A stretch of 64,000 nt of DNA from Vitellaria paradoxa (GCA_019916065.1 CM034233.1:37426862-37490861), one strand, 5' to 3'. Shown: positions 12,173-25,783, numbered from the stretch's first letter. The notes: generated by a model from the letters alone, not told the origin. Made by a program: numbers and translations.

Positions 12173-14865
12173 ATCCACCCCCACAAGCAAGTACTCATAT
12201 CCAAAATGACACAGGAAATGGTCCCATGAAATCGATAACCCAGTAGTCAAAAACCTCTAGAACAAAAATAGGGGACAACGGCATCATGTTGTGTCTTGTC
12301 AAGCTTCCTAATCTATGACATCAATCATAGAAGTACAAAAGCTTTAGACATCTTTAAAAAGAGTGGGCCAATAGAAACTGCTTTGCTAAATTTTAGAAGA
12401 TGTCTTCTTTGCAAAGAAATGGCCACCATAGGCTTGAGTGTGACAAAACTACAGAATATCAGGAATTTCCTAATTAGGAATACAGCAATAGGTAACTTAA
12501 TCTAGATAGTACTTAAATAAATAAAGGTTATCCTAGAAGAATACTCGAACATTCCATAGAAATTTCTTCCTGTCTATTAAACTCCATTTAGTAGGAATCT
12601 TACCGGTCATTAAATAGTTAACAATATCTACATCCCACAGGCATAAGATATGGCTGATATGTTAAAGAGCTACTCATCTAGGAACCTATCATTAATTTCA
12701 ACTTCTTTAATTCTAAGTTCTTCCAGAATATAACTGATCGACAACTACATTCTCTACTTCTTTCTTATCTTTTATTACCAAATCAAACCCTTGTAAGAGT
12801 AAGATCTAGCGAATCAAACGCAATTTGGCATCTTTCTTACTTAACAAATACTTTAAGCAGAATGATCAATGTAAATGGTTCCTCGAGTGCAAAAACAACT
12901 ACTAATAGTTCCTTCTTGGTAGTAGAGTAGTTCCTTTATGCATTGTTAATGGTCTTGATTGTATACTAGATCACATGAGCTTTCTTATCCTTTCTTTATC
13001 CTAACATAGTGGCAATAGCTTGGTCACTCGCACCGCACATGAGCTCAAATGGCAATGACCAATCGGGAGATTACAGAATGGGTGTTGTGGTCAGGCACTT
13101 CTTAAGCTTCTCGAATGCCTCTTAGCATTTAGTAGTCCATTCAAAAGGTACATCCTATGTCAATAAATGACACAAGGGCTTCGAAAGTAAATTGAAAGAA
13201 AGGATAAAATACCAATAAAAACTAGCGTGCCCTTTAAAATGAACAAACATCCTTAATATTTCTTGGAGTTGGGAGCTTTTGGATCAATTTTACCTTTGGT
13301 TGATCCACTTGTACTCCTATTTCAGAGGCGATATGTCCAAGAACGTAACCTCACCGTACAATAAAATAGAATTTTTTCCAATTAAGTACAAGGTTTCATT
13401 TCTTACATCTAGTTAAAACTTTATCCAAATTTTCTAAGCACTGATCATAGGAATCACCGTATACTAAGAAATCATCCATAAAGACCTCCATAATGTCCTC
13501 CACCAACTCATTGAAGATACTCATCATATAGTGTTGAAACGTAGCTGTAGTGTTGCACAGGCTAAAGGGCATTCTTTTATAGGTGTAGGTGCCAAAAGGA
13601 CTAGTGAAAGTCATCTTTTCTTAGTCTTCCAAGGCAACCTCAATTTGATTATAACCTAAGTAATCATCTAGAAAGCAATAAAAGGCATGTCTAGCTATAC
13701 TTTCAAGCACTTGGCCTAGAAACGACAACAAGAAATGATCCTTATGGGTTACAACATTTAATTTTTGATAATCAATGCACACTCTCCATCCTGTTTGGAT
13801 TTGAGTGGTACTAATTCATTATTTTCATTTCCTATAACTGTAACATAGGACTTTTTTGGCACGACTTGCGTGGGGCCACCCATTTTGAGTCGAAGATAGC
13901 ATATATGATCCCTACATCGTGCTTTAGCCCTTACTACTTCTTTCATATTTAGGTTAAGACCACCTTTATATTTGACGAACCAATTTAGCATCTTCTTTTA
14001 AATAAATATGATGCATGCAAAGCAGAGGGCTTATACCAGTCAAGTCAACCACAAACCATCCCAATATGTTTCTATGTTTGCACAATAACTCAACTAGATG
14101 AGTCTCTTAACATGGTGTGAGTTCTGTAGAAATTACCACAAGGAAGGTCTCCGGCTCTCCCAAAAAAGCATACTTTATGTGAGCCAGTAGTGGTCTTCTT
14201 TAGGACTAGTTTCTTTAATATTAAAAGATTCCGCTTTCTTCTTAAGTGGTTCTAGTTTCTCAAAAACTTGCACCCAATTACCTATTACCATGATTAGGCT
14301 TACCCCAAGCCAATCATATATACTGATTGATACATCAATTATGTCGGTGCCATCTATGAGTCCTCTGTTAAAACAAATTGTCCTTTCCAAAGGGTCTTTG
14401 ATGAACTCGCAGTCTATGCAGTCCTAAACAATTGTGTTGACAATATACATCTCTTGGATTCCAAACTCCTCCCTCGGCTGTTTACAAGTATTAAAAATGT
14501 TTGTTTCAAGTATAATAGTGCCAAAGGACATTTTAAGTGAGCCTATCTTGCAATTAATAAGGACATATGATGTTGCAAGGAAAGGTCTACCTAGAATAAC
14601 TAGAGTCAGATTTCGTGCAGAAATACTAGCTAGGGGTTGTATATTAAGAATTATAAAATCCACTTAGAAGCAAAAACTTTTCACCTTGACCAATGCTCAA
14701 CTATTCCTCAAAGGATCTTAACAGATCTATTCGCCAATTGTAGAGTAACACAAGTGGGCTCTAGCTCTTCTAATCGTAATTGTGTGTAAACTAAATTAGG
14801 CAATAGATTTACAGTTGCCCCCAGATCAAGTAGTACATTATCTATACAATATTCCCCAATATAAC
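12173..14865 (-). pseudogene. pol of decayed Gypsy element X (protease, RT, RNase H, integrase start)
   Basis: Minus-strand polyprotein remnant, read from high to low coordinates. Protease: a DLGATVNLLP active-site region near 14830 (Ser replaced by Ala), then VILGRPFLATSYVLINC in 14424-14663. RT: TQVVPKKSYVTVIGNENNEL in 13758-13991, and MTFTSPFGTYTYKRMPFSL with FMDDFLVYGD in 13396-13614 (catalytic YxDD reads FMDD). RNase H: about 12780-13130. Integrase: zinc-finger part near 12300-12450, and the start of the core near 12200-12250 that breaks off into the LTR at 12172. Frames change repeatedly and stops are frequent. The plus-strand frames here are shadows. Confidence 0.75.
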
Positions 14866-17050
14866 ATGAGATTTTAGGATAACCAAGGTCCTTATATTGG
14901 GAGGTGTACAGCTTTAAAGCATAGCACTAGCTTGTTTGGTCAAAAATGCCTTTTCTTTTACGTGTAGTCTGCTCTTAATAGTATAAAATTCTTTCAAAAA
15001 TTTCACATAAGAGGGGATTTGTTTAATGGCATCTAATAAAGGTATGTTAATTTTTACTTGTTTGAACACCTCTAGCATTTCTACATACTGAGCCTCCTTC
15101 TTATTCTTTATAAATCTTTAGGGAAAATGTGCTTTAAGGACATATTCCCTTAATGGAGTCACCAATTCTTGGTCATCTTCTTTCCTTCTCATTCTTTTCT
15201 TCTTTTTCTCAACTTCCTTTTAGCCTTGCTTTGAAAAATTTTGCTCGTTTGCCTTTATATTATCTTTTGCTTTCCACTTAGGTTCCAACTCTTCCCTGGG
15301 CCCAACCACTTTAAGGGTTATGGTTATATCGATTATCTTACCACTCCTAAGTGTCGTGATAGCTTGCACCTATTCAAAATTATTGAGTGCCTTAGAAGAT
15401 CCTTCAACTTGATTTGCCTGGGCTCTTGGCTTAGTTTGTGATTGAGCAAGAAAATTACCTTCAGGTTGTGTGCTCAAAGTTTGAATTAAAAAATTCAGCT
15501 AATTCCTTATATCATCTAAGGTCCTATCATTTTGAGCCCATAGTGTGGACTATACACTCATGAATTGTTGAAGTGTTTCCTTGGTGGATCTTCTGTTCGA
15601 GTGTATGTACGTATTCTATGGTCGTTCTAAATTCTGAGACTGTCCTGGGTTATGGAATAAAACTTGAGGTATATGTGGAGCTGGAGCAGCATGATATTGT
15701 TGAGGCATTAATGCTCCTTCATTCCTCCATCCAAAATTAGGGTGGCTCCTATAGCCCGGATTATATGTCTCGTAATAAGGATTCCCTCCTTAATTAGATC
15801 CCTGACATGGTGGGTGGAGCTGATTCATTGCATTGATCGAAAGTTCATTAGTTTGCTAGCTTTGTACTACTTCTGGCCAGACTAGTATGGTAAGACAGTC
15901 ATCAGTTCTATATGATTGACTATCTCAAGCAAGGCAATAGATACTCATTACAGGCTTTTTGACAATTAGTGCATCTTTCTTAACCTTCAATGTCTCAATC
16001 TCTCTAGTTAAAGTTGCAAGTTTCACTTGGAAGCTATCATCTTCAATCAATTCATGTGCTTTTTTAGGCGCATTGCTCGTGGTTTTAATATGTTAGGCTC
16101 CTATAGTATCCCAAGTTTGTGCATTTTTGGCTAAGAAATTGAAAAACTCCTGCACTTGCTTGAGAGTCTTATCATGGAATTGCCATTATATATAATTTCT
16201 ACAAATTGCTTAAGTTGCGACATCAGCAATCCAAAGAAAACGCTTGTAAGATGCCAAGTCTCAAATTCAAGGTGAGGGCATAAGTGCAATAAGGTCTTAA
16301 ATCTCTTCCAATATTGATAGAAAGTTTCAGATAGTTAAGGAGCAAAATTCAAGATGTGATGCTGAATGGCATCAGTTCTATTGGGCAGAAAGAAACCTTT
16401 TTAAGAATTTTTCTTACATCTCATCCCATATGCAAATGGAATTTAGTTGCAAGAATTCAAAACAATTTAGCAGCTTTATCCTTTAGAGAGAAAGGAAAAA
16501 GTTTTAAGAAAACGAGATCAATGGGATAGTTTTGATCCCTGAAAGTCACATATATGCTCTGAAAACGAGTTAAGTGATCATACGAGTTTTCGGGCTTCAT
16601 ACCATGAAAGGTTGGAAAGAGTTGCATCATCCCAAGTTTGAAATTAAAAGCTCTTTGGTTTTCCAGTTGTACTACATAGGATTTAGGTGTATGTCTATCT
16701 TGTTGAAGATAATCCCTCATTGACTTCACAGAAGGTGCCTAAGGTTGATTCTTAGCACCTTATAGTTGGTCAACACGTCCATCTAGGAGATTTGCCATTT
16801 CTGGTATTGGAGAAATTTGAATTTCAACAAGAAGATCAAAATGTACAAAAAGTGGATTAAAAGTGCCAAAATGCTAAAGTCTACCCGATCCCTCCTAATC
16901 CAAGTGCTTATACACGGACAAATGAACAGCAATGCGTAGTGCCCGGACAGTACTTATTGGCATCTAGACGGTAATGCACAGTATTGAAAATATTTTTTTA
17001 AAGGAAAATAGAGAAAAATTTAATGTAAATTACTCTAGAAAATAAGAAAA
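14866..17050 (-). pseudogene. gag of decayed Gypsy element X
   Basis: The capsid-like region is clearest at 16457-16729 (90 codons): FNFKLGMMQLFPTFHGM and FLKLFPFSLKDKAAKLF are hallmarks of plant retrotransposon gag. Lower coordinates (15650-15850) carry the GGNPYYETYNPGYRSHPNF-type region, and 15000-15450 the linker with a TTLRSGKIID-like segment. Several stops and frameshifts. Closely parallel to element Y gag (6907-8777). Confidence 0.75.
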
Positions 17051-17060
17051 TTTTGGCTTC

Positions 17061-17089
17061 CTCGATAACAATGCCAAAAACTTGACCGC
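17061..17089 (-). other. primer binding site and LTR stub of element X
   Basis: On the minus strand: GCGGTCA, a six-base spacer, then TGGCATTGTTATCGAG. This matches the LTR-end/primer-site order of elements Y and Z, though the primer block is decayed. Only about seven bases of LTR are recognisable before different sequence starts at 17090. Confidence 0.5.
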
Positions 17090-19656
17090 AAATATTAAAT
17101 ACGTATATTTTCGAGCCTTAATATTAAATACCTATTATCTCTCCACGTTAAGCTTATAGATATCCACCAATTAAATTTAATTACTGATAATTTAATTTAA
17201 TTGGCTTATTTTCCTTAAGACCTTTCCACTTAACTTATTTGACATATCAGATTCAAAATCTACTTGCAAGATTTGATACAATCAAAACTTATAAGCTTCC
17301 TCAAAGGGATATGATCAATCCAATTTATCAGGACGTGGATTCCTTTAACTATTAATATTCAACGTATATACAATGTCATTGCCCAACCCACTGAGTTTAC
17401 TGACTCATACAAAAAACCTCACTCTTTGTGTAATTAAGACAACAATCACCATATACACGTATCCAAAAAAGTAAAATCCAGATTCGAAGCATATATAATC
17501 ATAATAACACATGAGGTATAAATTATTTTATAAAGTCAGTATAAAATAATTATCTCAACTGGGTCTAGTTCAATGCACATAAAGTGTACTAGGACAAATA
17601 GTTAGAATTAAACCATTCCCCATAGTCAAGACAATCCTACTAAAAATCTATATTACAGTTCTACTGATGGTGTGTCCAGTTCCATCTAAAACTGTGAACA
17701 ATAAGCTTGTATTTAAAAAAAAAACCGATGATCTAGTCTTTTGTGTGTAAGCCATACTCAACATGCTAGATCAAATACTCTTTGTGAATACTAGACACAT
17801 GCACAAATATAATAAATGGCATTCGTTGCTCAAACAAGAATTCTCATTAAAATGAAATAGACAAAACAATAACATGAAGCATGTCTTTTAATCTATATCT
17901 CTATCAAATCCGTGTTTTGGATATGATTCTATATAAAAATCTGTGCTTTAAGCATAATCGGCAAGTCTATGGTTTAAAGCCTAAGATGTTATAATGGAAA
18001 GCAGTCTGCCGAAAAGGGTCAACCCCTTTAAGTGTTGGGGTTGACCTATTTTATATTTTGAGTTATTGATAGTATTCTACCGAAAAAGGTCGAGCCCTTT
18101 AAGTGACGAGGTTTCCTTTTCATGTTTTGAGTATTGGAAAGTAATCTGCCAAAAAGGGTCAACCCATTTAAACGTTAGCGTTTACCCCTTTCATATCCCA
18201 AATAATGGAGCATTTTTTGCCAAAATGTGTCAAAACCTTTTCTGGCGGGGTTGACCCCATCTCATATCCTTATATAGATATATATGAAACCAAGTTTCTT
18301 CTATGATTTTATAAACTCATGATTTTGATTCGGATTTTCATGAAATAAAATTTTAATTATGAGAATGAAAGTTTACATGATTTTATATTAATGTTTAGTT
18401 AAATTTTCTATGAAATGGGCTTAAGAAATTGTTATTTTATATAAAATATTTTCAGAAAAATCGTATTTTGATCTAAAATTGTGAATCATTTCTAATCCTT
18501 TTTATGGGTTATATTTGGTTGGGTTTCCTAAGGTGATAAATTCATATACATTATAATTTGTTAAACTTGATTGAAATCTCAAACTTGGTGAACTCTTATT
18601 CATGTTGTGTGTATGAATTCCACAATTGTTTACCTCTTTAAATACTAGCATATAATGGGCAACATAAAACTTAAGCTTGAGAAAATCTTATTTGATAAAA
18701 CTTATAAATTAAAGGATGAACACGAGGAACCTAATTTCAAGAGAATCTTGTGTATAATGTACTATTGGATTGAGATTAATTTTTGATATTTGGGGTCATA
18801 GAAGGTACTAGAAAGAGTACGTTATAGAGATCAAGGGTTGAAAGTCCCAAAACTTGCGTAGGGTGGTAAACATTCCCAGTAAGCTAGTAACCTACGAAAC
18901 GTATGTATAGCTCGTTATAGCATGCATTATACCAGAACTGCGGGATCGAATGCTTATTGAGGCAAGATGAGATCAACTGGATTATTGGACTAGGGCCATG
19001 AGTTATGACGAGTACACCTGGGACTACGAAACTAGTTGTACCCCACAATTGAGGCTTGGGGATTTATTTTGAGTTTGATTATGTGTCCACAGACTAACCT
19101 TGCAGAGTACTTAAACCATAGTATGGTATTATATATATTATGATGTGAATGAGTATTTATTTTAGCATGAGATTGCAGGATCATAGCTAAGTAACTGTCT
19201 AATTAGAACAGTATGGTTAGTGTGAAAACTGTGGAAGTTTTGAGAAGTTAGTAAGAATTTTGTTAATTAATATTAACTAAGTGTTAATCTGCATGATTAA
19301 GAAACACTATCTTATGTGCATTTCATAAACACATGTGGTTTAGTGCTCATTTCCCTATAGTTGATTTTGTAAGAGCAGATACTCGTGATGGACCATGAGT
19401 AGATTAGTTGGTCATGATTTGTTCTATATTCATTTCAATATTTTAATTATATTATGAATAGGATATCAATTTTGGGCCCGTTTTGAGGTATGATGTTTTG
19501 TAGTCCTTTTGTGACAAAAGATGGACTTCTAAAGTATTCAAATTTTAGATTCTAAAATTATTATTCGCTTCCGCTCTAATTAGTATTTGATATATGGTTT
19601 ATTATGGTTATTTTGTGGGTTTGTCCTTATATCCCTGGGTCATGGATTTTGAGGCA
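17090..19656. repeat. unclassified non-coding repeat between elements X and W
   Basis: About 2.5 kb without a credible reading frame, AT-rich, lying between the truncated LTR of element X and the truncated integrase of element W. It contains the 68-bp tandem repeat described separately (18003-18275). It could be an LTR or non-autonomous element, but I see no second copy in the window and no convincing terminal repeats or target duplication. Confidence 0.4.
18003..18275 (+). repeat. four diverged ~68-bp tandem units with internal inverted repeat
   Basis: Each unit carries a CTGCC-AAAAGGGTCAACCC block, a spacer and a GGGGTTGACC-like block, then a TTTCAT-TTTGAGT tail. In the first unit GGTCAACCCC (18017-18026) and GGGGTTGACC (18037-18046) form a perfect 10-bp inverted repeat around a 10-base loop. 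Later units keep parts of it. Confidence 0.65.
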
Positions 19657-19993
19657 TGATAGTTGAATTGTTTGATGGCCCAATAGGCTTTACACTCCAG
19701 TTCGACGAGTAGATGGCAAGGTTTTTTTGTAAACAAGTCAGAATGGTGACATCCCTTGTGACGTTTTGTACGCAATATGATAAGCCCACAAGGAGTCAAT
19801 CAAACGCAATAAATAGTCTCTGTAGTTTGGTTAACCATTTTTTTTCTAGGATTTGCGTAATCTCTCTGTTAGCCAGTTCAGCTTGTCCATTTAGTTGGGG
19901 GTGGTAGGGTGTGCCTACTTTATAAGCATAAGCATTCCTACTGGTCCATTGCAGAAATCTTTAACAACATCACTAATAATGGCACGAGGTACT
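19640..19993 (-). pseudogene. integrase, downstream part, of Gypsy element W
   Basis: Minus-strand integrase core and C-terminal part. Near 19880-19950 the frame reads KVGTPYHPQLNGQAELANRE, the conserved end of the core. At 19650-19720 it reads CHLLVELECKAYWAIKQFNY, the conserved plant Gypsy integrase segment. The upstream half of the same integrase lies at 37531-37807; the two join in frame (...SFGV + PRAIIS...) when element Z is removed. It breaks off near 19646 into unrelated sequence. Confidence 0.75.
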
Positions 19994-21489
19994 TGACCGC
20001 TTCAAATTAATACAATTAAGATACCTCTCAAGTGCAAGAGGATGCGGTGTAGTTTTACCTAGTGAGACCAGGATCGTATCCATAGGGAACTTGATTAAAG
20101 CCTAGGGTTTCTAAGTTCTAGGCTTTTGTTAGTTAACCAATTTCTATATTTCCGAGTGTAGAAAAGTAAATTGAGTATGAGAGAGAGGGTTCTTAATGGT
20201 TGATTTCAGAAATTATTAAATAACAATTAAATAAAGCACTTTTAATTACTAAACTAAAAATAAATATTCTAAATGAATTTTAAGTAAACTTGATAAAGAG
20301 AGCAAATTAAATTAAAGCAAGGAATATGAATAAAGTTTAACGAATTATGATTTAAGTATCTTGATTCAACCTATAGATCTGGGTAGATTATTTATTATCA
20401 AATTGAATGTTATTTTTATCTCAATTTAAGATTCACGTTCAGGATTAGTAAATAGGAAGATGTTATTAATAAGGTGATTTTCCAAAACGTGGTTTTGAAT
20501 TCACGTTTAGGAAAGGAAAACTAGAAAGAGATTCTATTAATTCATCTTTGGTCCAAATACACTTCATTTGATTTCAAAAATATGGAAACATTTTAATCAT
20601 ATAATAACATCAGGGATTTTTGGAAACTATGATTGATATTATATGTTTTCGAAAGTTTTTGAAAAGAAATAAATGGATTCAGAAAATAGAAACCCCAACA
20701 AGCAGTTTAACCTTGCATGTAAGATTTGCATGGGGTTTAATCATCAAATAAAAACCTACCTATCATTGATGGATTGAATCAAGAAGAAAAATCTAGTCTA
20801 GCATCATCATAAACAAGCAAGAACATTAAATAAAAGAGAGTAAGAAAAAAAAAAAAAACGAATTGCATTGATGAAAGCTACAACTTTATTCAATTCTTTA
20901 AGGCATTTGATGAATAATCCTTTGATCTAATGTACGAAAACATCAAAATGACATTAAAAAAGCTAAAAACTAAACTCCAAAGTTATGAAAGAATGGATAT
21001 GAAAAAGCCGACTTACCAAAAAAATATGAAAAAGCCGTACAAAGTTTGTGCAAAGAGAAGTATATAGACAGCAAACCCTAAAACCTAAAACAAAAATTAC
21101 GAATCCATTATGGACCATATTGTCATCCTGATAGTAGGAGCAAAAATCGATCCTTAAAAATCCAAAATTTTTCTAAGTGCAAAAACTAAAATGCTATGGG
21201 AAAATGGCGTCTAGATGGCAAACTCTCGTTTGGACAAAAAAGCTAGATTTCATGTTCCTCTGGTCTTTTCTTCAATTTGTTCCATTGTTGCTGTTCCTCT
21301 TCTTTTCTTTTTCATCTTTACTCCAGTTCAATTGCTTTTGATGTTTTATCCTTGTTAATTCTTGCATTTAGGAACAATTCACTGTAAGAAAGTGAAATTT
21401 AACTGAAAAAACATACAAAATGCTACAAAAATTACTATAATTGGCAATGAGTTTTAGTTTATATGATTACTTTTGTCAAGCATAATCAT
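19994..21489 (-). repeat. 3' LTR of element Z
   Basis: On the minus strand it starts TGATTATGCTTGACAAAAGT at 21489 and ends GCGGTCA at 19994. It shares the TATCATTGATGGATTGAATC block (near 20760) and the GGTGTAGTTTTACC block (near 20052) with the other LTRs of this family. Confidence 0.75.
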
Positions 21490-24400
21490 ACCTCTCCAAC
21501 TTACTCGTTGCTAGACTTTAATAATGAAATCAAAAAAGCTAAAACGAAAACTAAAATATTCTCTTTTCATTAGAAACACGACTACACTTAGCTATATGTA
21601 GCAAGTCTTTTAAACCCCTAGGTTCTCCCTGGTGGACGAGTGAAGTCTCGTGAGGGTTTGCAATGAATCTACCCACAAAGTTCTTAATTTAGTTAAATGT
21701 GTAATATAAGTCAATCAAATAATTCCTGATTCAATCTCAATAAAGAACAAGTTACAAAATCCAAAATTTGCATAAAACCTCCTAATGCATATTAAACTTA
21801 CTCAACTCTCAACCATTTGATTTTAAGTGTGCCGATTCATGTCATTCATTCAACTCAGCTACCAAGTACACTCAAAGGACTATGGCCTTAACTTCGAATC
21901 TCACGTGGTTGTTCACTCCCAAATAAAATCATTCAAGAAGGGTTACTCTCATAGATCATGCAAGAATGCAATATCAAATTGGTGCAATGAACCCAAATCA
22001 AGATGTGACTAAAAAAATTAATATACAAAGTATTGCATAGTTTCATGAATGGAATGTATTAATGCATAAACAAGAAAACTACTATCAACCACATGAAATA
22101 GATCAATACTCTTACGTGTCTTTCACCTAAAGTCCATTAGGTCTTTATTAGGTTGTAGTTTGGCCATTAGGTATTAGTTAGACAAACAAAGGATAGGAAA
22201 AATCAAAGTGCATGGCTAAAGATTATAACGATAGTGTAATAAAGTACTCCCCAACTTTTCTCCTTTGAACTCCTTGAATGCTAAACATTGAAACTTTTTT
22301 TTTTTTTCATTTGCTCATTTTCTTCTTCTTCTTTTTTTTTTTTATTTTCATTCTTCATTTTTTTCTTTTTTATGGGACAGATAATTATGAACTCATGAAA
22401 TGCTATGTCTCATTTTTTTTCTTTTTTTTTTTTAGATGTTTTCTTTTTTTTTTTCACACCAAAATTTTTCAATTACCAAATGTTCCCTTATACACCTTGT
22501 AACAATTTTTATACAAGTATCCCATGACATGTAAGGGTTGGCTCACCTATATATCCAAGGCTAAAAGGATTATAAATGTGGCTAAAACAAAAAACTTCAT
22601 ATATTTTTATTTCTTCAAAGGCTTCAAAGTGGCTCCAAAGGTAATGTAATAAAAAAAAAGTCACAGGCTTCCAAATGTAAGAAAGATGGCCTAACATCAC
22701 TCTCTAGGTTAATAACACTTTGTTAGAGGCATTGTTCCATGCATGTATGTCAAAAATAGTATCTAGTGTATTTAATACCAACGCAAAGTAATGTGATAAA
22801 GCTATTTAAGAAAAGTGAGATGAAAGAAATAATATAGAACATTAAGTACAAAAGCTTCAAGAACAATAGATCAGACTCAGAAGCTTACAGAATATAAGGT
22901 TTTAAGTCTCCACCTATGTCTTGGCATACTTGAATGACTAAATCTGATGAACTCAAATCATTAACACACTGTCATTCAATGGTCTCAAATGGCAAATTTT
23001 CAATACATTAGAAAATTATATACTTAATTTGCATCAAGTGCCTTATTCAAGATTGAAACCGAATCATTTATTATTTTCATAACTAATACCAACATTAAAT
23101 CAATTCAAAAACACATGCAAGGTCCAGCTATGTTAAGTCAAGATAACCTTAATTTGCTAATGATTTGAAAAAAAAAAAAAAAAAAGGTCCATTCAACGCA
23201 TGTTAAATGAATTCATCATGTAAACCTTATCTCCAACTTAAAATTCACATTATTCTCAATGTGAAAACCATGAGGCATATGTGGGTCCATAGTATGCAAT
23301 AGTGAGCATGATAGTGAGCATGAAACAATAGCCACAAAGGACACTAATAAGAACAAAGCACAAAATAAACCAAGCATGCATTCATCATTCAAGCCACTTA
23401 AGGCTAACCCCCAACCTGGATTTTACAGCACACCCAACAACAGCAATTATATATATGAAGTACCAATTTGAAGTGCAAGACTAAATAAAAGGGAGAAGGA
23501 AGATATTAGCTCAAGAGCTTCTTTATTTGAAAAAAAATAAAAGAACTATAAAAGAAAAAGTTAGAAGGAATAAAAAAAAAAAAGAAAAATAGACAAGAAA
23601 GAAAGTTATTACAAAGACAAAATAAGAATAAAAGAAATAAAAATAAGAAAAGAAAAACTAGACTAACAAGAAATGCGAAAATAAAAAAAGAAAAATCTAA
23701 TCTACTATGTACAAAGGAAATGATGAAAGGGTTATCCAACACCCTATTTATTTATTTATTTATTTTACTTGAGGATACCAATATCACCCCGAACTTGGTT
23801 TCTAACACTTTTCAGCAATGGATAGTATATCCATGAAGTACAAAAATTGAAGTATAAAACTAAATAAAGAAGGATAGTTGAGATAGTACCTCGAGCACTT
23901 TATTCCTTTGAATTAAACTATACTAAAAGGAAAATAAAACTTCAATGAGAAAAAATGTTAAAATAAACAAATAAAAGAAAAATAAAATTTAATCTAGACA
24001 GAAAGAAAACAAATATAAATAAATAAAATCTAATCTACTAATATACAAGAGTTAATGGAAAAATATATTATCCAACTCCTAATTTCTCTCAAGCCTCACC
24101 AAACAACTTTAGGAATGAAATATTCTCCTCGAGCCCAGGAGGTACCGAGAATGAGCATGCTCTTAGTGCAGAGAACATTGGAGAATGTATGGCTTTGTGG
24201 GGATCCTTGAACCACAGATATGGCCCAAAGTTATTTGAATATATGAACATGGAATGTGGTTATGTGTTCTCTAGTGTCCCCTCGACACATAAGAAGTTAA
24301 TGATAACTACCTTTTTGGTCTTCACCCCTTCCCTACATGTTTGGTCAACCTTGGTCAAAACATGTTCAGTTCCCTCATGAGGATTCTTAGTTATGGTTAG
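21490..24400 (-). other. non-coding tail and decayed linker of element Z
   Basis: No intact frame. 21560-22180 matches the tail of the young element (27780-28350) and, in reverse, of element A (3240-3840). A palindromic CACATTATTCTCAATGTG block lies at 23246-23262. There are long T runs at 22293-22450 and A-rich runs at 23520-23700. From about 24060 to 24800 the minus strand reads as a plausible but unrecognised protein-like segment (for example SVPPGLEENISFLKLFGEA near 24100); I cannot assign it. Confidence 0.5.
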
Positions 24401-24799
24401 GGCAAAAGAAAAGAGGTGTACACTACTCTTACTCTTAAGCCTGTCTATCAGACTCTCAAAGGATGATAAAGAAAATTCACTCTCATGAAAGTCCTGTGAA
24501 ACTGAAGTAGGAACCTAACCATAATTAGTGTCGTACTTCCACTCAAATATAGGGGTCTCAACAAGTAAGTCATCAAGTGTACTATCCCTAATAGAAAAAG
24601 ATATATCAAAAGTGGTCTTAGTGAATGGTGTGGTAGAACATGATGAAATCGAAATAACCTGCTCAATAGCGTGCTCCCCTGAACCTATAGCATTAAAGCT
24701 CTCAGAATGGATATTAGGACTTTTCATGGTTACTGGGTTATCAGGATGGGATGAGCTTCATGCTCCATGGTATTGGTTGGCATATCCTTTGGACTCTTA

Positions 24800-25755
24800 A
24801 TAAATGAAGACTCATGCATGTTAAAGTCTAATGGGAATGAGTCAAAGCGCTTATTCCTTTCACTATCCTAACCATTATCGGAACAGTTGCTCCGCTCAAA
24901 GTTTAAGGTTTTTGAATTAGGATTTTCTTGTGTAAGTAAAAAAAAAAAAGGCCCTAAATTCAACAATTTCAATTTTAGTGACTAGTCAGACATAAGGACA
25001 TGTAGTGGGCTTGAACAATATATCACTCAATGTAGATTCAATATCTATGTAAGTCTCATGCGCACTAGAATTGGCCTTTTAAGTTAATTTCTTTGTTGTG
25101 TTGAGTTTGCTCATAAAGTGGCTCAAGAACATTCTATGCCGCCTCCGGAGTAAAGTCAAGGAACTTACCCCTAGATAACTCCTCAAGAGTATGGTGCATC
25201 TCTAAAAATAAACCATTATAGAAAAATATAAAGATGTGCCCTAACTCAAGATTAAAATCTAGTTAAGAGTTTAATAAATTATTAAACCTCTCCTAATATT
25301 GATAAATTTCTTCACCATACTTTTGAGAAAAATTTTCAAGTCGAAAATGGAGGGGTGGAGTTTTGAAAACTGGGGAGAAAAGTTGCACTAAAATTATTTT
25401 GTAAGTCTTCCCAAGTATTAACGGAGTAACTAGCAGCATACCACTAATTATCCGCCACTCCACACAATGATAACGGGCGAAAATTATATTTAAAAGTATC
25501 ATCCATGGAACCATTTGTGCAATAAAAACAAATTGAGTCAAAATTTTCTAAATGGGCTCTAGGGTCCTCATGTTCAAGTCCATGAAATTTAAATAGCATG
25601 AAAAAGGTTTCTAGGCAAAAATTGATTACATAAATGCTGCCTAAATAACCAATAAGTGGGAGGATGATATCTAGTGAACTAGAATTATAAGGAAAATAAT
25701 CCATGTTCATTAATTTTTTTTTTTTTTTGGGTGAAAATCGTAGAAGAGTAACCAA
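24800..25755 (-). pseudogene. gag of element Z
   Basis: The minus-strand frame 25444-25755 carries FHGLEHEDPRAHLENFDSIC and FNFRPLSLCGVADN-like sequence (start of the capsid domain). The next frame (25293-25541) carries on with RLENFSQKYGEEIYQY after a frameshift. Lower coordinates keep weak similarity. It follows its primer site directly, as expected for gag. Confidence 0.7.
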
Positions 25756-25783
25756 GAGTTACCCTAATGAATCAAAACTAAGC

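Noticed and set aside
12296..12505. Plus-strand 69-codon frame
   Set aside because: Antisense of the element X integrase zinc-finger region.
18003..18275. CRISPR-like array
   Set aside because: Four diverged 68-bp tandem units without unique spacers, in plant nuclear DNA.
22278..22502. Phe-rich 74-codon frame
   Set aside because: Translation of poly-T runs in the tail of element Z.
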